DNA of 43,661 nt, from assembly GCF_017996735.1 (NCBI RefSeq), contig NZ_JAGOGJ010000052.1:1-43661 (forward strand). Reading direction: 5' to 3'. Each line of letters begins with the position of its first letter. Position 1 is the stretch's first letter. Below, one piece after another: positions 23,232 through 31,655 of the stretch. The position numbers and the translations under genes were made by a program. The notes under the pieces were generated by a model. It saw only the letters and a list, made by a program, of their open reading frames with translations, did not search any database and was not told the origin of the DNA. The stretch comes from Niveispirillum sp. (GTDB taxonomy: Bacteria > Pseudomonadota > Alphaproteobacteria > Azospirillales > Azospirillaceae).

Positions 23232-25867
23232 CAGACGGCTTCCTTCCGCGGGGTGTGCGAGGCCAGGAAATCCTGGGCGAAACGCTGCAACACGCCGCCC
23301 GCCTCATAGATCGACAGTTCCTCTTCGGTATCCAGGCGGCAGGTGACGGGCACCGCCACCCGTTCCCCGTTGCGCCGGCGGATGACCAGGGTCAGGTCGG
23401 TACCGGGGCGGCGTTCGCCCGTCACGTCATAGGTCTCCGTACCGTCCAGGCCCAAGGTCAGGCGGGTCGTGCCCGGTTTGAATTCCAGCGGCAGCACCCC
23501 CATGCCGATCAGGTTGGTGCGGTGGATACGCTCGAACCCTTCGGCGACGATCACCTCCACCCCCGCCAGCCGCACACCCTTGGCGGCCCAGTCGCGGCTG
23601 GACCCCTGGCCGTAATCGGCACCGGCAATGATGATCAGGGGGCGGCGGCGGTTCAGATAGGTTTCGATGGCTTCCCACATGCGCATCACCTTGCCGTCCG
23701 GTTCCAGGCGGGTCAGCGATCCCTTCTTCACCACCCCGTCGACCAATGCCATTTCATTGACCAGTTGCGGGTTGGCGAAGGTGGCGCGCATGGCGGTCAG
23801 ATGGTCGCCGCGATGGGTGGCGTAGGAATTGAAATCCTCTTCCGGCACGCCCATGCGCGTCAGGTACTCACCCGCCGCCGAATGGGCCAGGATGGCGTTG
23901 GATGGGGACAGATGGTCGGTGGTGATATTGTCCGGCAGGATGGCCAGCGGCCGCATATCCTTCAGGCTGCGCGGCGTGGCGGCCAGCGCCCCCACCCCTT
24001 CGGTATCCCAATAGGGCGGGCGGCGGATATAGGTGGATTGCGGACGCCAGGCGTAAAGCGGGCTGACCTTGCCCGCCTTTGCCCGGCCCGCGCCGAACAT
24101 CGGTTCATAGACCTGACGGAACTGTTCGGGCTTCACGCTGGCGGCCACGATGGCGTCGATCTCCGCATCCGTGGGCCATAGATCCTTCAGGGTGACGGGG
24201 TTTCCCTGCGCATCGCTGCCCAGCACGTCACGTTCGATATCGAACCGGATCGTGCCGGCAATGGCATAGGCGACCACCAGCGGCGGGGAGGCCAGGAAAG
24301 CCTGTTTCGCATAGGGGTGGATGCGGCCGTCGAAATTGCGGTTGCCGGACAGCACCGCCGTCGTGTGCAGGTCACGGTCGATGATTTCCCGCTGGATGGC
24401 CGGGGCCAGGGCGCCGGACATGCCGTTGCAGGTGGTGCAGGCATAGGCGACGATACCGAAGCCCAGCTTTTCCAGTTCCGTCAGCAGACCGGCTTCTTCC
24501 AGATAAAGCCGCGCCACCTTCGACCCCGGCGCAAAGGAGCTTTTGACCCAGGGCTTACGGATCAGGCCCAGGGCATTGGCCTTCTTCGCCAGCAGACCGG
24601 CGGCCACCACGTTGCGGGGGTTGGAGGTGTTGGTGCAGCTTGTGATGGCCGCGATGATGACGGCGCCATCGGGCAACATCCCCTCACGTTCCTGCGCCAC
24701 CGCCTTGTCCAGATCGACGGCGATGCCGCGTTCAGCCAGATCGCTGGTCGGCAGCCGCCGGTGCGGGTTGGACGGCCCGGCCAGGGTGCGCACAACCTGA
24801 CCCAGGTCGAAACTCAGCACCCGCTCATACTCCGCCGTCCGCAAGGTATCGGACCAGAGGCCCAGCACCTTGGCATACTGCTCAACCAGCGCCACCTGCT
24901 CCGGCTCCCGCCCTGTCAGGCGCAGATAGTCGATGGTCTGCCCGTCGATATGGAACATGGCGGCCGTGGCGCCATATTCGGGGCACATGTTGGAAATGGT
25001 GGCCCGGTCGCCAATGGACAGGATGTCCGCCCCTTCCCCGAAAAATTCCAGCCAGGCCCCGACCACCCGTTCCCGGCGCAGGAATTCGGTGAGCGACAGG
25101 ACGATATCCGTGGCGGTGATACCCGGCTGCGGCCGGCCCGTCAGGCGCACACCGACAATATCGGGCAGGCGCATCATGGACGCGCGGCCCAGCATGACCG
25201 TTTCCGCCTCCAGCCCGCCCACACCGATGGCGATGACGCCCAGCGCATCCACATGCGGCGTGTGGCTGTCGGTGCCGACACAGGTATCGGGGAAGGCCAC
25301 ACCGTCACGGACCTGAACGACGGGCGACATCTTTTCCAGATTGATCTGGTGCATGATGCCGTTGCCGGCCGGGATCACGTCGACATTCTCGAACGCCTGC
25401 CGGGTCCATTCGATGAAATGGAACCGGTCCTCGTTGCGCCGATCCTCGATGGCGCGGTTCTTCTCGAACGCCTGACGGTCGAACCCCGCATGTTCGACGG
25501 CCAGCGAATGATCGACGATCAACTGGGTCGGGACCACGGGATTGACCCGGGACGGATCGCCCCCCTGGTCCGCGATGGCATCGCGCAACCCCGCCAGATC
25601 GACCAGAGCCGTCTGCCCCAATATGTCGTGACAGACCACGCGGGCCGGATACCAGGGGAAATCCAGGTCCCGCCGCCGCTCCACCAACTGGCGCAGCGCA
25701 TCGCTCAGCCGCGCCGGGTCGCACCGGCGCACAAGCTGTTCGGCCAGCACGCGGGAAACATAGGGCAGGCCGGCCCAGGCGCCGGGACGGATGGCGTCAA
25801 TAGCGGCGGCGGCGTCGAAATAGTCCAGCGACGTGCCGGTCAGTGATGTGCGATAGGCTTTGTTCAT
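23231..25867 (-). CDS. acnD: Fe-S 2-methylcitrate dehydratase AcnD
   Basis: AcnD is an aconitase-type enzyme that dehydrates 2-methylcitrate. The 878-residue protein has the [4Fe-4S] cysteine motifs ITSCTNTSNPRN and ACTTCNGMSG. It also carries aconitase substrate-binding segments such as VGTDSHTPHVDALGVIAIGV and, in the swivel domain, IIIAGADYGQGSSRDWAAKG. The ATG at 25867 precedes NKAYRTSLTGTSLDYFDA; an earlier start at 25927 lies in the prpC stop region. It is the second gene of the prp operon, 10 bases after prpC, and ends in a one-base overlap with prpF. The AcnD-PrpF pair replaces PrpD of other bacteria. Confidence 0.96.
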   Translation of the reverse strand: MNKAYRTSLTGTSLDYFDAAAAIDAIRPGAWAGLPYVSRVLAEQLVRRCDPARLSDALRQLVERRRDLDFPWYPARVVCHDILGQTALVDLAGLRDAIADQGGDPSRVNPVVPTQLIVDHSLAVEHAGFDRQAFEKNRAIEDRRNEDRFHFIEWTRQAFENVDVIPAGNGIMHQINLEKMSPVVQVRDGVAFPDTCVGTDSHTPHVDALGVIAIGVGGLEAETVMLGRASMMRLPDIVGVRLTGRPQPGITATDIVLSLTEFLRRERVVGAWLEFFGEGADILSIGDRATISNMCPEYGATAAMFHIDGQTIDYLRLTGREPEQVALVEQYAKVLGLWSDTLRTAEYERVLSFDLGQVVRTLAGPSNPHRRLPTSDLAERGIAVDLDKAVAQEREGMLPDGAVIIAAITSCTNTSNPRNVVAAGLLAKKANALGLIRKPWVKSSFAPGSKVARLYLEEAGLLTELEKLGFGIVAYACTTCNGMSGALAPAIQREIIDRDLHTTAVLSGNRNFDGRIHPYAKQAFLASPPLVVAYAIAGTIRFDIERDVLGSDAQGNPVTLKDLWPTDAEIDAIVAASVKPEQFRQVYEPMFGAGRAKAGKVSPLYAWRPQSTYIRRPPYWDTEGVGALAATPRSLKDMRPLAILPDNITTDHLSPSNAILAHSAAGEYLTRMGVPEEDFNSYATHRGDHLTAMRATFANPQLVNEMALVDGVVKKGSLTRLEPDGKVMRMWEAIETYLNRRRPLIIIAGADYGQGSSRDWAAKGVRLAGVEVIVAEGFERIHRTNLIGMGVLPLEFKPGTTRLTLGLDGTETYDVTGERRPGTDLTLVIRRRNGERVAVPVTCRLDTEEELSIYEAGGVLQRFAQDFLASHTPRKEAV

Positions 25868-25877
25868 GGCCACGCCC

Positions 25878-27041
25878 TCACTGACGCTGGTCGATGGCGA
25901 CGAAGGCGCGGTCTTCCGGGCCGACATAATTGGCGCTGGGCCGGATGATCTTGTTGTCGACGCGCTGTTCGATGATGTGGGCGGCCCAGCCCGAGGTGCG
26001 GGCGATCACGAACAGCGGCGTGAACATCGCCGTCGGCACGCCCATCATGTGGTAACTGACGGCGCTGAACCAGTCGAGGTTCGGGAACATGCGCTTCACT
26101 TCCCACATCACCGCCTCCAGCCGGGCGGCGATATCGAACATCTTGGTCGATCCGGCCTCAAGGGAAAGCTGGTGGGCGACGCGCTTGATCACCTCGTTAC
26201 GCGGGTCGGACACGGTGTAGACGGGATGGCCAAAGCCGATCACCACCTCCTTGCGGTCCACCCGCGCGCGGATATCGGCTTCCGCCTCGTCCGGGCTGTC
26301 GTAACGTTTCTGGATCTCGAACGCGACCTCGTTGGCACCGCCATGCTTGGGGCCGCGCAGGGCGCCGATGGCGCCGGTGATGGCCGAATACATGTCCGAT
26401 CCCGTGCCGGCGATCACCCGGCCGGTAAAGGTCGAGGCGTTGAACTCGTGCTCGGCATAGAGGATCAGGGACGTGTGCATGGCCCGTTCCCACAGGGCCG
26501 ACGGCTTCTTGCCATGCAGCAGGTGCAGGAAATGCGCCCCGATACTGTCATCGTCGGTATCCACCTCGATCCGCTTGCCATTGGTCGACCAGTGGTACCA
26601 GTAGAGCAGCATGGACCCCAGCGACGCCATCAACCGGTCGGCGATATCACGCGCGCCGGGGATATTGTGATCCTCCTTCTCCGGCAGGGCGCAGCCCAGG
26701 GCCGACACGCCCGTGCGCATCACATCCATCGGATGGGCCGAGGCCGGCAGGCATTCCAGCGCCTGACGGACATTGGTCGGCAGGCCGCGCATCGCTTTCA
26801 GCCGCGCCTTGTAGGCCTTCAGTTCCGCCAGGGTCGGCAGCTTGCCATGGACCAGCAGGTGGGCCACCTCCTCGAAGGTGCAGCGCTCGGCAATGTCCAG
26901 GATGTCGTAACCCCGGTAATGCAGGTCGTTGCCGGATTTGCCAACGGTGCAAAGGGCGGTATTGCCGGCCGTGACGCCCGACAGCGCTACGGACTTCTTG
27001 GGCTTGAAAACGGACATCGTCTCGGGCGCCATCGCACTCAT
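25878..27041 (-). CDS. prpC: 2-methylcitrate synthase PrpC
   Basis: PrpC condenses propionyl-CoA with oxaloacetate. The 387-residue protein has the short citrate-synthase layout. Its motifs include GKSGNDLHYRGYDILDIA, LHGKKPSALWERAMHTSLIL followed by EHEFNASTF, the catalytic His segment GALRGPKHGGANE and IGFGHPVYTVSDPR. Propionate-type enzymes rather than housekeeping GltA have this length and GPKHGGANE context. It is the first gene of the minus-strand prp operon and is divergent from the RamB-like regulator. AGGAAA lies before the ATG. Alternative start codons inside the first nine residues would change little. Confidence 0.96.
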   Translation of the reverse strand: MSAMAPETMSVFKPKKSVALSGVTAGNTALCTVGKSGNDLHYRGYDILDIAERCTFEEVAHLLVHGKLPTLAELKAYKARLKAMRGLPTNVRQALECLPASAHPMDVMRTGVSALGCALPEKEDHNIPGARDIADRLMASLGSMLLYWYHWSTNGKRIEVDTDDDSIGAHFLHLLHGKKPSALWERAMHTSLILYAEHEFNASTFTGRVIAGTGSDMYSAITGAIGALRGPKHGGANEVAFEIQKRYDSPDEAEADIRARVDRKEVVIGFGHPVYTVSDPRNEVIKRVAHQLSLEAGSTKMFDIAARLEAVMWEVKRMFPNLDWFSAVSYHMMGVPTAMFTPLFVIARTSGWAAHIIEQRVDNKIIRPSANYVGPEDRAFVAIDQRQ

Positions 27042-27245
27042 GGGGCGTTTCCTGTTCTTGAATGTGCCGGACCGCAGCGGCAGCGTCCCCGCCGCCCGTC
27101 ACCGATGGCGCATCATCGGGAGATCACCCCCCGTGGTGAATGGCTGAAATGGTGAAGAATTGCCGAGGCAATCCTGTGAACCTGTGAATGTTGTGAACAC
27201 GCCATCCCCGCCGGGGCCGCCCCGACTGACCTCTCTCCAAATCAC

Positions 27246-27274
27246 TTGCCAATCTCTCCGGTATTCTCAATATT
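27246..27274 (+). promoter_or_regulatory. candidate promoter of the prp regulator gene
   Basis: TTGCCA (27246-27251), a 17-base spacer and AATATT (27269-27274). A start near 27281 would place the RamB-like box in the 5' leader, a position suited to autorepression. Confidence 0.4.
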
Positions 27275-27301
27275 TACAAACCTCGGCCCTTGAAATCCCC
27301 C

Positions 27302-27311
27302 ACTTTGCAAA
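27302..27311. promoter_or_regulatory. RamB-box-like operator ACTTTGCAAA
   Basis: ACTTTGCAAA contains the palindrome TTTGCAAA (27304-27311), which matches the core of the RamB box of corynebacteria and the TTTGCAAA-type site reported for mycobacterial PrpR. It lies 51 bases before the start of a regulator of exactly that family and in the prpC control region, so operator function is well supported by analogy. Confidence 0.65.
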
Positions 27312-27361
27312 GATTTGTGCAGGGGGCGTGGCGGAATAGTGAATGTTGTTAATGGTGACCT

Positions 27362-28798
27362 ATGCGCAAACAATTTGTCGGTGTCCGGCTGCGCCGGTTG
27401 CGGGAGGAAAGGGGGCTGAGTCAGGCGGCATTGGCACGGTCACTGGCGCTGTCACCCAGCTACCTGAACCAACTGGAGCAAAACCTGAGGCCTCTGACGG
27501 TGCCCGTGCTGTTGAAGATCAACGCCGTTTTCGGCGTCGATGTGCAACTTTTCTCGGAGGATGAGGAAACCCGTCTGGTCGCCGACCTGCGCGAAGCCTT
27601 GACGGAAGCGGGGGTGGCCGATGGCGTGGCGCTGGCAGAACTGAAGGAACTGGCCTCCAGCATGCCGTCGCTGGGCAAGGCGCTTCTTTCCCTGCACCGC
27701 CGCTATCGGGAGGTGGCGGGCCGGCTGGAACAGGTTTCCGCGCGGCTGGGCGAGGATTGGCAGGCAACGCCCAAACCCCTGATGCCGTTCGAGGAGGTGC
27801 GCGACTTCTTCTACGCCCGCCATAACCATATCGACACGCTGGATACGGCGGCAGAGAAGCTGCATCGCACCGCCGGCCTCGCCATCGGCAACATGGCGCC
27901 GGGCCTTCTGGTCCATCTGGCCCGGCGCCATGATGTCCGGGTGGTCATGGTCGAAAGCGGGATGGGGGGTGACCGCACATCCCGCCGCTTCGACCGATCC
28001 AGCCGCACGCTTTACCTGTCCGCCGATTTGTCCGCCGGCCAGCGGGCCTTCCATATGGCCACGCAGGTGGCCTTTCTGGAACAGGCGGAGGAATTGGACC
28101 GGCTGACAGCCCAGGCCGATTTCTCGGGCGAGGAGGCGCGGCGGCTGGCGCGCATCGGGCTGGCCAACTATTTCGCCGGTGCCGTCATTCTCCCCTATCA
28201 GCCCTTCCTCACCGCTGCGGAAAGCCTGCGCTACGATATAGAGCGGCTGGAGCGGCAGTTCGGGGTGGGGTTCGAAACCATCTGCCACCGGCTGTCCACC
28301 TTGCAGCGCCCCGATGCGCGCGGGGTGCCGTTCTTCTTCGTGCGGGTGGACCGGGCCGGCAACATCTCCAAACGGCAGTCGGCCACCGATTTCCACTTCT
28401 CCCGGGTGGGTGGTTCCTGCCCCTTGTGGAACGTGTATGAAGCCTTCGCACAGCCCGGCCGCATCCTGACCCAGCGGGCATTGATGCCGGACGGGCGGCA
28501 TTATCTGTGGGTGGCCCGGACCGTCAGCCATGGGGCGGGAGGGTATGGCAACCCACCCAAACAATTCGCCATCGGCCTGGGCTGCGACATCCGCCATGCG
28601 GGGCGGCTGGTCTATACCAAAGGCATGGACTTGTCGGAGCGGGAGGCCGCCACGCCCATCGGTGCCGGCTGCAAGGTCTGCGAACGCACGGACTGTGCCC
28701 AGCGGGCCTTTCCGGCCATCGGCCGTCCCTTGACGGTGGACGAGGCGGTGACCCGCTTCGCCCCCTATCAAGCGGAAGGCACCGGCCCCGCGCCGTAA
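27362..28798 (+). CDS. RamB/PrpR-type short-chain fatty acyl-CoA regulator (XRE + IrrE-like + DUF2083)
   Basis: The probable regulator of the prp operon, 478 aa. An XRE helix-turn-helix occupies residues 1-62 (FVGVRLRRLREERGLSQAAL…SYLNQLEQNLRPLTV). The middle is an ImmA/IrrE-like domain in which the HExxH zinc motif is lost (RAFHMATQVAFLEQ, His231), so it is not expected to be a peptidase. The C-terminal short-chain fatty acyl-CoA regulator domain carries Cys408, Cys437, Cys440 and Cys445 (CKVCERTDC); mycobacterial PrpR binds a [4Fe-4S] cluster with such Cys. It is divergent from prpC. It probably senses propionyl-CoA or a related ligand and binds ACTTTGCAAA. Activator or repressor mode cannot be read from sequence. 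Confidence 0.93.
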   Translation: MRKQFVGVRLRRLREERGLSQAALARSLALSPSYLNQLEQNLRPLTVPVLLKINAVFGVDVQLFSEDEETRLVADLREALTEAGVADGVALAELKELASSMPSLGKALLSLHRRYREVAGRLEQVSARLGEDWQATPKPLMPFEEVRDFFYARHNHIDTLDTAAEKLHRTAGLAIGNMAPGLLVHLARRHDVRVVMVESGMGGDRTSRRFDRSSRTLYLSADLSAGQRAFHMATQVAFLEQAEELDRLTAQADFSGEEARRLARIGLANYFAGAVILPYQPFLTAAESLRYDIERLERQFGVGFETICHRLSTLQRPDARGVPFFFVRVDRAGNISKRQSATDFHFSRVGGSCPLWNVYEAFAQPGRILTQRALMPDGRHYLWVARTVSHGAGGYGNPPKQFAIGLGCDIRHAGRLVYTKGMDLSEREAATPIGAGCKVCERTDCAQRAFPAIGRPLTVDEAVTRFAPYQAEGTGPAP

Positions 28799-28856
28799 CG
28801 GGGGCGGGACGCATCGTCGACACGAAGGGGGCGGCGCAAGACCCCCGGATCATCGC

Positions 28857-29909
28857 TCATTTAAGCCTGTCGAGCATGAACCGTGCGATGACATCGTAAG
28901 CCTCCCGCGATTCCGGCACCCGGACGTCATAGAAGAAGGCATGGCGACCGCCTTCCCAGACATGCAGCCGGGCATCGACACCCATAGCGACCAGCCGGGA
29001 ATGCAGATGGACAGCACCGCTCAACGCGGAATCGCGGGTGCCGGCAATGACCAGCGTCGGCGGAAAGCGGCGCAGCACGTCGGGAAAGCGCCCCGGGTAG
29101 GCATTGCTGTCCGTCTCGGCGGCGTCACGCATATAACCAAGGGCGCTGCGGGTGCCGTTCTGCGGCATCGGGTTCTCCCCGTCGCCCAGTACCTTGCCGA
29201 TGATGCGGGAATCCCCGCCCATGCCGGGATCGGCCCCCGCGCAGAGGATGCCCGCCGCCGCCGGCATCGGCAGTCCGTGCGACTGGAACCAGGCCAGCGA
29301 CTGGGCCGCCAGCAGCCCGCCGGCCGAACAGCCATAAAGCCCGATCTTCTGCGGCGGCGTCTTTTTCAGCACTTCGCGATAGACGGCGGCCACATCCTCC
29401 GACGCGGCCGGGAACTGGGCGGCCGGCGCCAGGCGAAAGTCGACGCTGACCACGCGGATACCCGTCAGCGCCGCGACGGGAATGGATTCCATGCCGCCAC
29501 ATTCCACAAAACAGGCCACCAAACCGCCGCCATGCACGTTGATCAGCAGCTTGTCGCTCTTTTCCGGTGCAATACCGTCCTTTGGTTCATAGACCAGCAC
29601 CGGCACGCCCGCGATCATGTCCGCCCGGATGGTGACGGGGAAAGCGGCCTTGGTCCGTTCCAGACGCGGTCCGTACAGGGCGGCGGTGAAGGCGGCAACA
29701 GGCTGTCCCTTCACCGCCCGTTCGGCCAGGATATGTTCGACGCGGGACTGGTTTCCCTCCGCGCTCATCAGGTTGGAATCGGGGATGGTCATCGCCGGCA
29801 CTGCCATGCTGCCATCGGGCCGCACCTCCACCGGCTGGGCAATGGCGGGAAGGGCCAGCGTGAAACCCAGGGCGGCGGACAGAAGCCATTTTGATAGTCG
29901 GTTCATCAT
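28857..29909 (-). CDS. exported alpha/beta hydrolase (HSL-like), 350 aa
   Basis: A carboxylesterase-type hydrolase of the hormone-sensitive-lipase group. Residues 1-25 form a signal peptide (SKWLLSAALGFTLALPAIAQ), so it is periplasmic or secreted. The oxyanion-hole motif NVHGGG is followed by nucleophile elbow GCSAGG, acid TRDSAL and catalytic His in GGRHAFF near the C terminus. The substrate is unknown. I chose the ATG at 29909 (GAAGG upstream). It is convergent with the prp regulator (58-base gap) and divergent from rpmI; no operon partner is visible. Confidence 0.9.
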   Translation of the reverse strand: MMNRLSKWLLSAALGFTLALPAIAQPVEVRPDGSMAVPAMTIPDSNLMSAEGNQSRVEHILAERAVKGQPVAAFTAALYGPRLERTKAAFPVTIRADMIAGVPVLVYEPKDGIAPEKSDKLLINVHGGGLVACFVECGGMESIPVAALTGIRVVSVDFRLAPAAQFPAASEDVAAVYREVLKKTPPQKIGLYGCSAGGLLAAQSLAWFQSHGLPMPAAAGILCAGADPGMGGDSRIIGKVLGDGENPMPQNGTRSALGYMRDAAETDSNAYPGRFPDVLRRFPPTLVIAGTRDSALSGAVHLHSRLVAMGVDARLHVWEGGRHAFFYDVRVPESREAYDVIARFMLDRLK

Positions 29910-30066
29910 GCGTGCCTTCACTTGCGGACAGTCGCGCGGGCAGGGCCGGTAAAGACCGCACGCCCCTGGCACCAGGGCCGGTGCGGCCGCCGCCCCATAC
30001 ATGTTATCGATCCCCAGCGGGGAGCGGCATGTAGCATGCCATCGTCACTTGCCCCCTTACCACATT

Positions 30067-30103
30067 CGCCGCAAAGGCGGCGCAGGCCACATTTGCCGGC
30101 CTG
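30067..30103. other. two adjacent hairpins in the hydrolase-rpmI gap
   Basis: In the 341-base gap (29910-30250) I see no gene. CGCCGC-AAAG-GCGGCG (30067-30082) is followed directly by CAGGCC…GGCCTG (30083-30103). They lie upstream of the rpmI promoter candidate and outside its transcript. The role is unknown. Confidence 0.4.
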
Positions 30104-30143
30104 AACGCCGGGCGCCCATGTGGACTCCGCTTACCTTGGCGCC

Positions 30144-30172
30144 TTGCCAAGCAAAGCCACCTCCTCTATAAG
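30144..30172 (+). promoter_or_regulatory. sigma-70-type promoter of rpmI-rplT
   Basis: TTGCCA (30144-30149), a 17-base spacer and TATAAG (30167-30172), 79 bases before the rpmI ATG. Both boxes are close to consensus, as expected for ribosomal protein genes. infC, the usual first gene, is absent, which agrees with a promoter here. Confidence 0.7.
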
Positions 30173-30250
30173 CTCCGGCTCCATCGGACGGTGCGGCCGG
30201 GCGAGAAGCCCGGGGCATGCCTGCCGTCCACATGTGAAGAAGGACCGAAA

Positions 30251-30451
30251 ATGCCCAAGTTGAAGAACCATTCGGGCGCCAAGAAGCGGTTCAAGTTTAC
30301 CGCTTCGGGCAAGGTGAAGGCCCAGGCCGCCGGCAAGCGCCACGGCATGAGCAAGCGCCCCCTGAAGATGAAGCGTAACGCACGTGGCACGTTCGTTATG
30401 TTCAAGGCCGATGGCGAGAAGATCGCCGAAAACTTCCTGCGGGTTAAGTGA
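30251..30451 (+). CDS. rpmI: 50S ribosomal protein L35
   Basis: A 66-residue basic protein with the L35 pattern MPKLKNHSGAKKRFKFTASG and a later KAQAAGKRHGMSKRPLKMKR stretch. It is part of the large ribosomal subunit. The start is set by the conserved N terminus and by AGGACC shortly upstream. It is followed by rplT after 13 bases. The usual upstream infC gene is not here. Confidence 0.98.
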   Translation: MPKLKNHSGAKKRFKFTASGKVKAQAAGKRHGMSKRPLKMKRNARGTFVMFKADGEKIAENFLRVK

Positions 30452-30464
30452 GGAGGGCTGACTA

Positions 30465-30827
30465 ATGGCACGCGTTAAGCGGGGCGTCACCACCCACGCC
30501 CGTCACAAGAAGATCCTGAAGCTCGCCAAGGGCTATCGTGGTCGCGGTTCCAAGTGCTATCGCGTTGCGATTGAAAAGGTCGAAAAGGCGCTTCGTTACG
30601 CCTATCGCGACCGTCGCAACAAGAAGCGCGATTTCCGCGGCCTGTGGATTCAGCGTATCAACGCCGGTGCGCGTCTGCACGGGCTGAAGTACAGCACCCT
30701 GATCCACGGCCTGAAGCGCGCTGGCATCGAACTGGACCGTAAGGTCCTGTCCGACATCGCCGCCCGCGAGCCGGAGAGCTTTAAGAGCCTGTGCGATCAG
30801 GCCCAGGCTGCTCTCAAGGCCGCCTGA
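30465..30827 (+). CDS. rplT: 50S ribosomal protein L20
   Basis: A 120-residue 23S rRNA-binding protein needed for early assembly of the 50S subunit. Family motifs are ARVKRGVTTHARHKKILKLA, GYRGRGSKCYRVA and RRNKKRDFRGLWIQRINA. GAGGAGG lies before the ATG. In several bacteria L20 represses its own operon by binding the leader; no obvious L20-site mimic was recognised in the short rpmI leader. A terminator follows at 30863. Confidence 0.98.
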   Translation: MARVKRGVTTHARHKKILKLAKGYRGRGSKCYRVAIEKVEKALRYAYRDRRNKKRDFRGLWIQRINAGARLHGLKYSTLIHGLKRAGIELDRKVLSDIAAREPESFKSLCDQAQAALKAA

Positions 30828-30862
30828 TTTCCGGTAACGGATTTCAGAACGGTTGCAAGTTG

Positions 30863-30900
30863 AAAGGGGGAGCAGGCCCGGCGGGCCCGCTCCCCCTTTT
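30863..30900 (+). terminator. Rho-independent terminator of rpmI-rplT
   Basis: AAAGGGGGAGC (30863-30873) pairs with GCTCCCCCTTT (from 30889), with a GC-rich inner loop that can also pair (GGCCCG/CGGGCC), followed by a short T tract. Confidence 0.88.
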
Positions 30901-30957
30901 GCTTGTGCGGCCGCCATCTGTGCTATCATCGGGGCCCCACCGGGACCGGAGGACGCC

Positions 30958-31200
30958 ATGGGTTCGCTGACCATCCGCATTGATAATGAAGCGCTGATCA
31001 AGGGACTGGAAGATCGCGCCCACATGTCGGGCCGGACGGTAGAGGCGGAAGCCGAGGCTGTCCTGGCCAGCGTGGTCCGCCCCGCTGCACCGGATCGTCG
31101 GGACCTGTTTGCCCGGATGGAAGCGCTGCGGGCGCTGACGGCCGGTACGCGGCAGACGCCATCCGAAGTTCTCCTGCGTGAGTTGAGAGACGAGCGGTGA
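30958..31200 (+). CDS. vapB: VapB/FitA-like antitoxin, 80 aa
   Basis: A small protein with an N-terminal ribbon-helix-helix segment (SLTIRIDNEALIKGLEDRA, then HMSGRTVEAEAEAVL), the FitA/VapB type that represses its own promoter and neutralises the partner toxin. The C-terminal half (LFARMEALRALTAGTRQTPS) is the likely toxin-binding tail. The ATG at 30958 lies shortly after GGAGGACGCC. Its stop overlaps the GTG start of vapC (GTGA), the normal toxin-antitoxin arrangement. The pair sits between rplT and pheS, after the rplT terminator, so it probably has its own promoter. Confidence 0.87.
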   Translation: MGSLTIRIDNEALIKGLEDRAHMSGRTVEAEAEAVLASVVRPAAPDRRDLFARMEALRALTAGTRQTPSEVLLRELRDER

Positions 31201-31643
31201 CCATCGTCGTTGACGCCAGTGTAGCTGTTAAGTGGCTGGTGACCGAGGATGACTCCACCGCAGCGGTGCGGTTGTGCGCCTTGCCTCTGGCTGCGCCAGA
31301 TCTGCTTTCGGCGGAGGTGGCGAGCATCATGTGGAAGAAGGTCCGGCGAGGCGAGGTGACGCCCGCCATCGCCCAGGCGGCATTGCTTGTCCTGGCAGAG
31401 ATGGGCATCGGCCTCGTTCCCGGCAGCAGACTGGCCGGCAAGGCGTTGTCGCTGGCTTGTGAACTGGACCATTCGCCCTATGACATGTTCTACGTGGCGC
31501 TGGCTATCGAACGCGACATACCCCTGGTCACCGCCGACAACCGGTTGATCAACAAGGTACAGCAGGTCGGGTTTGGCTGGGCCCGCCTCGTCACTCCGCT
31601 CACCGAATCCAAACCGGGCGCTTTCGCCCCCTCCCTTTCCTGA
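31197..31643 (+). CDS. vapC: VapC PIN-domain ribonuclease toxin, 148 aa
   Basis: A PIN-domain endoribonuclease; VapC toxins cut tRNA or rRNA when not bound by antitoxin. The acidic metal-binding residues are in VVDASVAVKWL (Asp6), LLSAEVASI, the HSPYDMFYVALA segment and VTADNRLI, in the normal order. The start is GTG at 31197, four bases into the vapB stop region, so translation is coupled. It ends 12 bases before pheS, so read-through into pheS is possible. Confidence 0.93.
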   Translation: MTIVVDASVAVKWLVTEDDSTAAVRLCALPLAAPDLLSAEVASIMWKKVRRGEVTPAIAQAALLVLAEMGIGLVPGSRLAGKALSLACELDHSPYDMFYVALAIERDIPLVTADNRLINKVQQVGFGWARLVTPLTESKPGAFAPSLS

Positions 31644-31655
31644 TCCGGACCCCTC

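Noticed and set aside
23219..25846. Long plus-strand frames opposite acnD and prpF (up to 509 aa)
   Set aside because: Gln/His/Gly/Arg-rich shadow composition opposite well-identified enzymes.
30067..30103. Two adjacent hairpins as a possible fourth copy of the structured repeat
   Set aside because: Stem and loop sizes are similar, but TTGGCT, hairpin 3 and hairpin 4 are absent.
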